Shown here piece by piece: positions 32,591 to 40,124 of a stretch of 64,000 nt of DNA. A program made the translations under genes and the position numbers. Each line of letters starts with the position of its first letter. The first letter of the stretch is position 1. This stretch comes from DASUPK01 sp963797265 (GTDB lineage: Bacteria; Actinomycetota; Thermoleophilia; Solirubrobacterales; 70-9), in assembly GCA_963797265.1 (NCBI GenBank), contig CAWCOY010000003.1, positions 248,001 to 312,000 on the forward strand, in the 5' to 3' direction. The notes under the pieces were generated by a model. It saw only the letters and a program-made list of their open reading frames with translations. It was not told where the DNA came from and ran no database searches.

Positions 32591-34096
32591 TCAGCCCACC
32601 GCGGTGAGCAGTGCCTCCACCAGCCCGTCGATGTCGTGCCGTTCGGCCTCGACGTCGACGCTGAGCCCCGCCTCGCGCGCGGTCTCGCTCGTGACCGGGC
32701 CGATCGAGACGACGCGGGCTCCCTTCGGGATCCCGTTCTTCCCGGCGGCCTCGACGAAGTTGCGCACGGTCGAGGAGGAGGTGAAGGTGATGAAGTCGGC
32801 CTCGCGGGCGTCCTCCAGCGCCTCGGGGTCGGGTTCCTCCGCCACGGTCTCGTAGAGAGTGACGACGTCCACCTCGGCGCCCTTCTTGCGGAGCGCGTCG
32901 GGGAGCACCTCGCGGCCCTCGGCGGCGCGAGCGATCAATACCGGCTTGCCCTGAAGCTGGAGCTGGTCGAGTGCCTGGGCGAGCTCCTCGGCGACGAAGC
33001 GCTCGGGCACGATGTCGGCAAGCACGCCGTAAGAAGCAAGCGCTGCCTCGGTGCCGGCCCCGATCGCCGCGACGCTGGCGTTGGCGAGGGCGCGGGCGTC
33101 CCGGCCCTGCGCCGCCATCGCCTCGAAGAGCAGATTGACCCCGTTCGGGCTGGTCAGGCAGACGAGCGCGTAGGAATGCAGGCTCTCAACCGCGCGGCGG
33201 ACCTCGTCGGAGTCGAGGCGAGGCTCGATCCGGATCGCGGGCAGCTCGATCGGCTCCGCGCCGAGCGCCTCGAGGCGGCGAGCGAGCTCGCTCGCCTGCG
33301 CGCGGGCCCGGGTCACGACGATCCGTTTGCCGTGCAGCGGCCGGCCCTCGAGCCAGGCGATCCGCTCCCGGCGCGCGGCGACCGGTCCGATGACCGTCAC
33401 GGAGGGCGCCTTGATCCCGGCTTCCTCGGCCGCCGCCGCAATGCCCTCCAGGGTCGAGCTCACGGTGCGCTGACCGGGCAATGTGCCGCGCTCCACGACC
33501 GCGGCGGGCTCGGAGGGATCCCGCCCGGCTTCGATCAGCGCCTCCGCGATCCGCGGCAGGGCCTTGACCCCCATGTAGAAGACCAGCGTGCCTGGGAAGC
33601 CGGCGAGAGCCTCGTAGTCGAGCGCTGAGTCCTCCTTCTCGGGATCCTCGTGCCCGGTGACGAACGCGACGGCGGAGGCGTCGTCGCGGTGGGTGACCGG
33701 GATGCCGGCGTAGGCGGGCGCTGCGCTCCCGGCGGTCACCCCGGGGACGACCTCGAAGGGGATCCCGGCCTCGGCGAGCGCTTCTGCCTCCTCGCCGCCG
33801 CGGCCGAAGACGAATGGGTCCCCGCCCTTCAGCCGAACTACGATCTTGCCCTGGCGCGCCCGGTCGATGAGCAGCTCGTCGATGCCCTCCTGCGGGACGC
33901 TGGCGTCGCCGGCCTCCTTGCCGACGTAGAGGATCTCGGCGTCCGGCCGGGCGGCCGCGAGCGCGTCACGCGGGATCAGCCGGTCGTGGACGATCACGTC
34001 AGCGGCCACGATCAGGTCGAGGGAGCGGATCGTCATCAGACCAGGGTCGCCGGGCCCAGCGCCAACCAGGTAGACGATCCCCGGACTCTCGATCAT
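32591..34096 (-). CDS. cobA-hemD: Uroporphyrinogen-III C-methyltransferase / uroporphyrinogen-III synthase fusion
   Basis: 501 residues from ATG 34096, overlapping hemC by 4 nt. Residues 1-245 are the SAM-dependent methyltransferase (VYLVGAGPGDPGLMTIRSLD, VRLKGGDPFVFGRGGEEAEA, AGIPVTHRDDASAVAFVTGH) that makes precorrin-2/sirohydrochlorin precursors. Residues ~255-501 are the HemD synthase (GKRIVVTRARAQASELARRL, LTSPNGVNLLFEAM, ITFTSSSTVRNFVEAAG), which closes hydroxymethylbilane into uroporphyrinogen III. The fusion couples the branch point to sirohaem/cobalamin and is common in actinobacteria and firmicutes. Confidence 0.95.
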   Translation of the reverse strand: MIESPGIVYLVGAGPGDPGLMTIRSLDLIVAADVIVHDRLIPRDALAAARPDAEILYVGKEAGDASVPQEGIDELLIDRARQGKIVVRLKGGDPFVFGRGGEEAEALAEAGIPFEVVPGVTAGSAAPAYAGIPVTHRDDASAVAFVTGHEDPEKEDSALDYEALAGFPGTLVFYMGVKALPRIAEALIEAGRDPSEPAAVVERGTLPGQRTVSSTLEGIAAAAEEAGIKAPSVTVIGPVAARRERIAWLEGRPLHGKRIVVTRARAQASELARRLEALGAEPIELPAIRIEPRLDSDEVRRAVESLHSYALVCLTSPNGVNLLFEAMAAQGRDARALANASVAAIGAGTEAALASYGVLADIVPERFVAEELAQALDQLQLQGKPVLIARAAEGREVLPDALRKKGAEVDVVTLYETVAEEPDPEALEDAREADFITFTSSSTVRNFVEAAGKNGIPKGARVVSIGPVTSETAREAGLSVDVEAERHDIDGLVEALLTAVG

Positions 34097-35028
34097 TCCA
34101 GCACCGCCATCGACTCCGCCCTCGCGAGGATGTCGGCCGCGCCCGTCGCCTTCATCCGGTCGGCGAGTGCGACGCCCAGGCCCTCCGGGTCGGAGGCGTC
34201 CTCCTCGAGCTCGTCGCGAAGCCACTCGCTCCCGTCCGGGAGACCGCAGAAGGCGCGCAGGCGCATCCGGCCGCCATGCTCGAGCCTGGCGCTGGCGCCC
34301 AGCGGCGTGTTGCAGCTCGCATCGAGGGCCGCGACCAGGGAGCGCTCGGCGGTCAGCAGGCCGAGGGCTCCGCGGTCGGTGATCGACTCCGCGGCGGTCG
34401 TAGCGCGGTCGTCGGAGTGACGGGACTCAATGGCGATCGCGCCCTGGCCCGGGGCCGGGACGCACTCGTCGGGCTCGATCGCGAAGGCGATCTCCTCGGC
34501 CCTGCCGAGCCGCCGCAGCCCGGCGGCCGCCAGCATCAGGCCGTCGAAGTCCCCCGCCTCGTAGCGGCCCAGGCGAGTGTCGACGTTGCCGCGAAGCTCG
34601 ACAACCTGCAGATCTGGCCGCCTCGCCAGAAGCTGGGCGCGGCGGCGAAGGCTGGAGGTGCCGATGCGCGAACCCTCCGGGACCTCACCCAGGGAGCTCA
34701 CGTGGCCGACGTACGCGTCGCGCGGGTCCTCCCGCTCGGGCACACCGGCCAGCTCGAGGCCCTCCGGCAGATCAGTCGGCAGGTCCTTGGCGGAGTGCAC
34801 TCCTAGGTCGACCTCACCGTCGAGCAGCGCCCGTTCTATCTCCCTGACGAAGCGGGCCTTGTCGCCCCCCGGTGGAGTGTCGGATTGCAAGACCTGACCC
34901 CGGGGTTCGTTATCCGAGGTCTTGATCGGCACCACCTCGGCGCCGCCCAGCAGCTTGGCGACCGCGTTCGCCTGGGCGAGGGCGAGGGCGCTGCCGCGGG
35001 TCCCGAGCCGGAGCGGTCGTTCAGCCAC
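34093..35028 (-). CDS. hemC: Hydroxymethylbilane synthase (porphobilinogen deaminase)
   Basis: 311 residues from GTG 35028, overlapping hemA by 8 nt (GTGGCTGA). It polymerises four porphobilinogens. LRLGTRGSALALAQAN opens the protein, VHSAKDLPTDLP and LRGNVDTRL line the active site and Cys239 in DASCNTPLGA carries the dipyrromethane cofactor. Residues 43-51 (RGQVLQSDT) are encoded by a dispersed repeat inserted in the flexible loop before FVREIERALL; the loop is about four residues longer than in E. coli HemC. Confidence 0.95.
   Translation of the reverse strand: MAERPLRLGTRGSALALAQANAVAKLLGGAEVVPIKTSDNEPRGQVLQSDTPPGGDKARFVREIERALLDGEVDLGVHSAKDLPTDLPEGLELAGVPEREDPRDAYVGHVSSLGEVPEGSRIGTSSLRRRAQLLARRPDLQVVELRGNVDTRLGRYEAGDFDGLMLAAAGLRRLGRAEEIAFAIEPDECVPAPGQGAIAIESRHSDDRATTAAESITDRGALGLLTAERSLVAALDASCNTPLGASARLEHGGRMRLRAFCGLPDGSEWLRDELEEDASDPEGLGVALADRMKATGAADILARAESMAVLE
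34877..34901. repeat. REP-like repeat copy inside hemC
   Basis: 25 bp matching the unit near 31747-31771 at 23 positions, including the full TGCAAGACCTGACCCC core. It is read in frame on the minus strand as part of HemC residues 43-51, so the gene has absorbed it without a frameshift. Confidence 0.75.
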
Positions 35029-36412
35029 GTTCGCTGCGACGGCGCCTCTCGTCGAGGGAGGCGATGTCCGCGCCCTCGCCGGGTTTGATGCGAGGGCGCT
35101 CCGCAGGCGGAGCCGAGGAGCGACCCGATTCATGTTCGTCGGTGCCGGCGTCGAGCCCGAAGAGCTCGCGCAGCGCGCTCACCTGCAGGTAGGCGTCATC
35201 GCGGTCCGCGGCGCCCTTCAGCCGCACCGTCGGCTCGTGCAGGAGACGGTTCGCGATCGCACGGGCGAGCATCTCGACCCGTTCCCGATCGGTGGCCGAG
35301 AGGCTCTCCCAGCGGGTGGCGTTCTCGGCGATGACCTGGGAGACGATCGTGTCGGCCCGCTCTCGCAGGGCGGTCACGGTGGGCATAACCTCCTGGGACC
35401 CCAGCCAGCGCTCGAAGCGGGAGTGCTCGGAGTCGAGGATCGCGCCGGCGCGGCGCGCCTCCGCCTCGCGGCCGGAGGCGTTGCGTTCGACGATCGCCTG
35501 CACCTCGTCCACGTCGTAGAGGCTGACGCCCTCGATCTCGTGGCACTCCGGGTCGATGTCGCGGGGAACCGCAAGGTCGATGACCAGCAGGGGCAACCCC
35601 TCGCGCTGCGCCATGATCAGCTCGAGCTCGGAGCGCTCGATGAGGTGGTGGGGCGAGTTCGTGGTGGAGACGACGATGTCGGCACTGGCCAGCTGCGCGG
35701 GCAGCTCGTCGATCCGCACCGCGTGGCCGCCGAAGCGCTCCGCCAGGGAGATCGCGCGGTTGTATCCCCGGTTCGCGATGAAGACGGCGTCCGAGCCGCG
35801 CGCGGCGAGCGCCCGAGCGGTGAGCTCGGAGGTCTCACCGGCCCCGATCAGCAGTACGCGGCGAGCTGAGAGATCCCCGAGGTTGCGCTGGGCGAGCTCG
35901 ACGGCGACGGAGGGGATCGAGACGCCCTTCTCGCCGACCGCGGTCTCGGTTCGGGCGCGCTTGCCGGCCGTGAGGGCCCCGCGGAACATGCGGTTGAGGA
36001 TCGGCCCGCTGGCGCCCTCGACCAGCGCCAACTCGTACGCGCGCTTCACCTGCCCCTGGATCTCGGCCTCGCCGACGATCATCGACTCGAGGCCCGCGGT
36101 CACGCGGTAGAGGTGGCTGGCGGCCTCGGCGTCACGCAGCGAGTAGAGCGGACCGAGCAACTCGGTCGGTGGGATTCCGGCCTCCCGGGCCAGCACACCC
36201 AATCCCGCCGTCTCGGCTTCCACCGAGTCGGTCGCGACCAGATAGAGCTCGGTGCGGTTGCAGGTGGAGAGGGCAGCGGCCTCGCTGATCGGTTCCTCGG
36301 AGACCAGTGCGTTGAGCACGCCGGCTGCCCGCCCCTCGGTGAGGGCCAGCTGCTCGCGGAGGGCCAGCGGCGCCGTCCGGTGCGAGACACCGAGGGCCAG
36401 CAGCCCGGTCAT
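35021..36412 (-). CDS. hemA: Glutamyl-tRNA reductase
   Basis: 463 residues. It reduces glutamyl-tRNA(Glu) to glutamate-1-semialdehyde, the first committed step of C5 tetrapyrrole synthesis. The catalytic Cys51 is in LSTCNRTELY; substrate-site residues are in GLESMIVGEAEIQGQVKRAY; the NADPH fold is VLLIGAGETSELTARAL; the dimerisation helices follow. The tail after ELFGLDAG is not conserved, and residues 429-441 are encoded by a 37-bp repeat also found at 55131-55167. It overlaps ccmD by 4 nt and hemC by 8 nt. Confidence 0.96.
   Translation of the reverse strand: MTGLLALGVSHRTAPLALREQLALTEGRAAGVLNALVSEEPISEAAALSTCNRTELYLVATDSVEAETAGLGVLAREAGIPPTELLGPLYSLRDAEAASHLYRVTAGLESMIVGEAEIQGQVKRAYELALVEGASGPILNRMFRGALTAGKRARTETAVGEKGVSIPSVAVELAQRNLGDLSARRVLLIGAGETSELTARALAARGSDAVFIANRGYNRAISLAERFGGHAVRIDELPAQLASADIVVSTTNSPHHLIERSELELIMAQREGLPLLVIDLAVPRDIDPECHEIEGVSLYDVDEVQAIVERNASGREAEARRAGAILDSEHSRFERWLGSQEVMPTVTALRERADTIVSQVIAENATRWESLSATDRERVEMLARAIANRLLHEPTVRLKGAADRDDAYLQVSALRELFGLDAGTDEHESGRSSAPPAERPRIKPGEGADIASLDERRRRSERG
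35091..35127. repeat. 37-bp dispersed repeat inside hemA, copy 1
   Basis: It matches 55131-55167 at 35 of 37 positions. Its centre GCTCCGCAGGCGGAGC is a near-perfect palindrome (7-bp arms). Here it is translated as part of the HemA C-terminal tail. Confidence 0.75.
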
Positions 36413-36651
36413 CGCTCCCCCTGGCGAACGGTCTCGATCTCGTGCTCGCGCTCGTGGATCTCCCCGACGTCGTGGCGGGGCTGCGATGTGGGGTGACGAT
36501 CGGCGAGCTCCGCGAGGGAACCGAGCTCGCGCTGGATCCGGCTGAGCTTCCCGGCCATGATCGCGACGTAGATCAGCAGGAGGAGCAGGAAGACCAAGTA
36601 GGCGCCCGCCACGTAGCTGTCGGCGTTCTCGACGGCAAGGAGCGGAATCAC
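36409..36651 (-). CDS. ccmD: CcmD-like small membrane protein
   Basis: 80 residues from a GTG at 36651 that overlaps the ccmC stop by 4 nt (GTGA); its own stop overlaps hemA by 4 nt. It has one membrane helix (YVAGAYLVFLLLLLIYVAIM) followed by a basic segment AGKLSRIQREL, as in CcmD, which holds CcmE with the CcmABC haem exporter. The remaining ~35 residues are polar and not conserved. The name rests on position and topology. Confidence 0.72.
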   Translation of the reverse strand: MIPLLAVENADSYVAGAYLVFLLLLLIYVAIMAGKLSRIQRELGSLAELADRHPTSQPRHDVGEIHEREHEIETVRQGER

Positions 36652-37343
36652 GCGGTCGCCTCCAGTGCCCGGCGGATCCGCTTCAGGTTTCCCGACGCGG
36701 CCTTCGAGTCCAGCTCGAACCAGACCAGGGTCGCCCAGAGCAGCGCCATGCCCACCAGGCAGACCAGGAAGGGCCAGAGCATCGAACCCGGCAGGCCGCC
36801 GGCGGACGAGAAGGTGCGGGGATGGATCAGGGGCTCCGCGAGCCGGACCGCGAGGAAGTTGAGCGGCACGAAGGCGCCGGCGGTGATCGCGAAGACCGAC
36901 GCGTAGCGGGCCTGGCGGTCGCGGTCCTCGATCGCGTAGCGCAGCGGGTAGTAGGTCGCGTAGAGCAGGAAGACGATCAGGAAGCTGACCAGGGTCGGCT
37001 CCTTCCACTCCCACCAGACCCCCCACGAGCCCTTTGCCCAGATCGCCCCGGTGAGCAGCACGGCGAGGCCGAAGATCACCGAGATATGGATAGAGACGTA
37101 GGAGCGGGCGTCGTGCTTCGGGTCGCTGGTCCGCAGGTGGCGGATCGCGTGGATCGCCGCCACGATCCAGCCACCCAGGGCCACGGTCGCGAGCGGCACG
37201 TGCAGGTAGAAGATCTTCTGGATGAAACCCTGGTCGGCGTCCTCCGGGGCGGCGAAGAAGGCCAGCACATAGCCGGCGGCCATGACCGCGAGCGTCGCGA
37301 TCGCGAGGCGGCGCAGCGTTATCGATTTGAGGGCGTTGGCCAT
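36648..37343 (-). CDS. ccmC: Haem exporter protein CcmC (cytochrome c biogenesis)
   Basis: 231 residues, six predicted membrane helices. The tryptophan-rich haem-handling motif is GSWGVWWEWKEPTLVSFLIV; the external histidines are in KIFYLHVPLATVA and KHDARSYVSIHISV. CcmC presents haem to the chaperone CcmE. It follows ccmB by 13 nt. Confidence 0.94.
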   Translation of the reverse strand: MANALKSITLRRLAIATLAVMAAGYVLAFFAAPEDADQGFIQKIFYLHVPLATVALGGWIVAAIHAIRHLRTSDPKHDARSYVSIHISVIFGLAVLLTGAIWAKGSWGVWWEWKEPTLVSFLIVFLLYATYYPLRYAIEDRDRQARYASVFAITAGAFVPLNFLAVRLAEPLIHPRTFSSAGGLPGSMLWPFLVCLVGMALLWATLVWFELDSKAASGNLKRIRRALEATA

Positions 37344-37356
37344 CCGGTGTCCCTGG

Positions 37357-38025
37357 CTAGTCGTCCAGCAGGAAATCGAAGGTCGCGTAGCCGACCAGGA
37401 GGAAGATCAAATCGTAGAGGCCGAGCAATCCAAGCCATGTACCGAAGCGCCCGTAGTCCGGGCCACCCGCGGCCAGCAGGTGCTCACCGGCGCCGGCAGC
37501 CGCGATCACCAGCGGCACCAGCAGCGGCAGCAGGATCAGCGGCGCGAGCAGGTCGCGGGCGCTCGACATCGTCGCGATCGTGGAAATCAGCGTCCCGGTG
37601 GCTGCGAGGCCGATGTTCGCCAGTAACAGGATCAGGGCGAAGGGGAGCAGTCCCGAGGCCGACTCCAGGAAGAAGAGCGCGAAGATCGGCACCGCGATCA
37701 GCTCCAGGACCACGAGGTAGATCACCAGCGCGCTCGCCTTAGCCGCGAACAGCACCGTGCGGTCGACCGGGGCGAGCCGGACCAGGTCGAAGCCGCCCTC
37801 CTCGCGCTCGGCGACGAAGAGCCGGTTGATGGCGAGCAGCGCCGCGAACAGCAGCGTCGGGACCAGGACGCCGGCGGCGAGCTCCCCGTCGAGGCTGGTC
37901 CGATCCAGGCCGAAGCGGAAGATGATGAAGGCGGTGACCGCGAAGAGCGCCATCGCCGGGAGCGAGCGCAGCGTCCGCAGCTCGACCCGCAGGTCCTTGC
38001 GCAGCAGCGCGGCGAACGGCGTCAT
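37357..38025 (-). CDS. ccmB: Haem exporter protein CcmB
   Basis: 222 residues, six membrane helices, the permease partner of CcmA. The N-terminus LLRKDLRVELRTLRSLPAMA and the FVAEREEGGFDLVRLAPVDR loop are family-typical. It overlaps ccmA by 4 nt. Confidence 0.93.
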   Translation of the reverse strand: MTPFAALLRKDLRVELRTLRSLPAMALFAVTAFIIFRFGLDRTSLDGELAAGVLVPTLLFAALLAINRLFVAEREEGGFDLVRLAPVDRTVLFAAKASALVIYLVVLELIAVPIFALFFLESASGLLPFALILLLANIGLAATGTLISTIATMSSARDLLAPLILLPLLVPLVIAAAGAGEHLLAAGGPDYGRFGTWLGLLGLYDLIFLLVGYATFDFLLDD

Positions 38026-38726
38026 CCGAGCTCCAGCACGAAGTCGGCCGCCTCGCTGGCTACCCCTCGCTCGTGGCTGACCACCACTCGCGTCGTGCCG
38101 TTTCCAGCCGCGACCAGGGGAGCGATCCGGCGCCGCGCCTCGGCGTCGAGGTGGGCATCGGGCTCGTCGAGGAGGAGCAGCTCCGGCTCGTGCAGGACGG
38201 CGCGGCAGATGTCGATGCGCTGCTTCATCCCCGCGGAGAGCTCCGCCACCCGGTCGCCCGCCCTGGCGCGCATGCCGACGGCGTCGAGCAGGGCGTCGAT
38301 TCGCGGTTCGGCGGCCTCCGGCTCGAGCCCGTGAAGCGCCGCGGCCAGCTCGAGGTTCTCGCGCGGGCTCAGGTCGCGGTAGAGCAGCGGCTCGTGACCG
38401 AGGTAGCCGACCCGCCCGCGCAGGCGGTGGGTCTCCTTGGGCAGGTCACAGCCCAGCACCGAGACCCCGCCGCCGCTCGGCCGCAGCAGCCCGGCGAGGA
38501 TGCGGAGCAGGGTGGACTTGCCGGAACCGTTCGGACCGAGTACGGCGAGGCTCTCTCCCGGATCGACGCGAAGGTCGATGTCCTCGAGCGCCGTGCGATC
38601 TCCGAAGTCGCGCCGCAGCCCGGTGAGCTCAATCGCCGGCTCGAGTGCCCGTTCCGCCTCGCTCGGCGCAGTACGCGCGCCGCCCGCACCGGAGGCCTGC
38701 CCACCGACAACGATCCGCTCCATCAT
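38022..38726 (-). CDS. ccmA: Haem exporter ATP-binding protein CcmA
   Basis: 234 residues. ABC ATPase motifs: Walker A GPNGSGKST, Q-loop in GYLGHEPLLYRDLSPRENLE, signature LSAGMKQRIDICRAVLHEPE and Walker B LLLLDEPDAHLD. The first ~30 residues form an Ala/Gly-rich extension before LTGLRRDFGDRTALEDI. It is the first gene of the ccm-hem operon, with 44 nt to the secreted-protein gene behind it, so the operon promoter should lie just upstream of 38726. Confidence 0.93.
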   Translation of the reverse strand: MMERIVVGGQASGAGGARTAPSEAERALEPAIELTGLRRDFGDRTALEDIDLRVDPGESLAVLGPNGSGKSTLLRILAGLLRPSGGGVSVLGCDLPKETHRLRGRVGYLGHEPLLYRDLSPRENLELAAALHGLEPEAAEPRIDALLDAVGMRARAGDRVAELSAGMKQRIDICRAVLHEPELLLLDEPDAHLDAEARRRIAPLVAAGNGTTRVVVSHERGVASEAADFVLELG

Positions 38727-38770
38727 CGGAGCGAATCTAGCGGTGTATGCGCGTCAGAGCGCCCGGAGAG

Positions 38771-39661
38771 CTACGCGCGTAGGCAGTAGCCGTAGGCGGT
38801 GAGCGTGGCGCCTGAGCCGAAGTTGTAGCCCGAGGCGGACCAGGTGCCGTCCTGATTGATGATGCCGTTGGTCAGGAAGGTGCTGGTCGACCCATTGCTC
38901 GAGAAACCGCCGGCGGTCATCCGCGTTCCGGGCGGGCAGGCGGGCGTGGTCACGCTCCCGTAGCCGGGTGCGAGCGAGGTCGAATTCGAGACCTCGGTGA
39001 TCATGGGCCGCTTGCTCCTCGTGCAGTAGGCGATCGCGGTCAGCTCGCCGCCGAAGCCGCCGAAGGCATGGCCGGTGACCCGCCAGGACTTGGCGGAGAT
39101 CGCCCGGGACTCGATCACGTAGTTGCCGCCCTGGGAGATGAAGTCGGTGCGCTGGAATCCGCCGGAGAAGAGGTGCCGGCGACCCGGGCAGGTCGCGGTC
39201 ACCGTCTTGGTCTGGCCGGGCTTCACGTACCTGGTCTTGTGCGGCGGGGTGACGTGCCCGAGCCGCGGCCCGCAGGCGACCTGCAGGGTGACGTTCCGTG
39301 CCTGGGTGCTCCGGTGGTCGGGGTCGTAGAGCACCGCGGTCACGTGCCAGCCGCGCTGGACGCCGAGCCGCTCGTAGGAGTGCGGGTAGACACCCTCGCC
39401 ACCCGCGCTCGGCGGCGGGGAGCTGGTCATCCCGCCCCCGAGGGGGCGCTGCTTGCCGGGGCAGCCAACCGTCAGACGCTGCTTCTGGTCGGGCCGGCTG
39501 AGCGTGAAGCTCTTGCTCCTGAGTGTCACCGAGCCGCTGACCCTGGCCTTCGAGGTATGGGCGCGGCTGCCGAGGGCTGAGGCCGCCAGCAGGCCGGCGA
39601 GAAGCACGACGAGCACGGAGGCCGGCGCGATCAGACGATGGAGGGATCGATTGGCGGTCAT
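38771..39661 (-). CDS. Secreted protein with three Cys-containing repeats, under a c-di-AMP riboswitch
   Basis: 296 residues from ATG 39661. A signal peptide (LIAPASVLVVLLAGLLAASA) is followed by three ~65-75-residue repeats, each running from a strand with Cys-Pro through a Gly-rich turn and a Trp strand to a final A-x-Y-C or equivalent: VGCPGKQRPLGGGMTSS, TATCPGRRHLFSGGFQRTD and TPACPPGTRMTAGGFSSNG mark the starts. Paired cysteines suggest one disulfide per repeat, fitting export. No known family is recognised. The upstream riboswitch suggests a role linked to cell-wall or osmotic homeostasis, as for other c-di-AMP-controlled actinobacterial secreted proteins. Confidence 0.75.
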   Translation of the reverse strand: MTANRSLHRLIAPASVLVVLLAGLLAASALGSRAHTSKARVSGSVTLRSKSFTLSRPDQKQRLTVGCPGKQRPLGGGMTSSPPPSAGGEGVYPHSYERLGVQRGWHVTAVLYDPDHRSTQARNVTLQVACGPRLGHVTPPHKTRYVKPGQTKTVTATCPGRRHLFSGGFQRTDFISQGGNYVIESRAISAKSWRVTGHAFGGFGGELTAIAYCTRSKRPMITEVSNSTSLAPGYGSVTTPACPPGTRMTAGGFSSNGSTSTFLTNGIINQDGTWSASGYNFGSGATLTAYGYCLRA

Positions 39662-39900
39662 GTTTCGATAGTTGCCTGCTGGTATGCGGTTAGTCCGGGT
39701 TTGGACAGCTGTTGGAATGCTTCGTCGACATCCATCGACCATTCGATGGCCATGCATTAGCGACTCTGGGTTGCCCGGCCCTCTCGGCGTCCACGGGCCG
39801 GCTACCCATTAAGAACCCTGCTCGGGTACCAAAATCATGCAGATCGCGAAGGACGAACCCAGCCCGACTGCTCGTTTGCTCGTCAAACCTTCCTCTTTCG

Positions 39901-40026
39901 TTGCTTACGGGGTTAGCTGACGGGCTCGCGCTGAAAGATCGCGCTACGCGGCGTACTGACCGCGATTCGCCCCAACTTGTGGGTCCCCCGATCTCCGGCC
40001 TTCCAATGGCGGAGATTCAGCGGAAG
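39901..40026 (-). promoter_or_regulatory. Cyclic di-AMP riboswitch (ydaO/yuaA class)
   Basis: Read on the minus strand, conserved blocks of this riboswitch occur in order: CCGCTGAATCTCC (40023-40011), GGGGGACCC (39989-39981), TTGGGGCGAATC (39975-39964), then CCGTCAGCTAACC (39923-39911) and GTAAGC (39908-39903). These match the class in sequence, order and spacing. The first gene downstream is the secreted repeat protein at 39661. The ~240 nt between hold a 7-bp hairpin (CCGGCCC/GGGCCGG, 39776-39802) without a U-tract, which may be part of the expression platform. The rest of the 39662-40124 gap shows no gene. Confidence 0.9.
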
Positions 40027-40124
40027 TGCGCGCAGGACTGTAGCAAGGCCCCCCGACGCCACCACCGACTATTGGGGCCGCCTTCTTTCCTATTTGCGCG
40101 AAAGCCGGGCCGGTCGCCCGGAAT

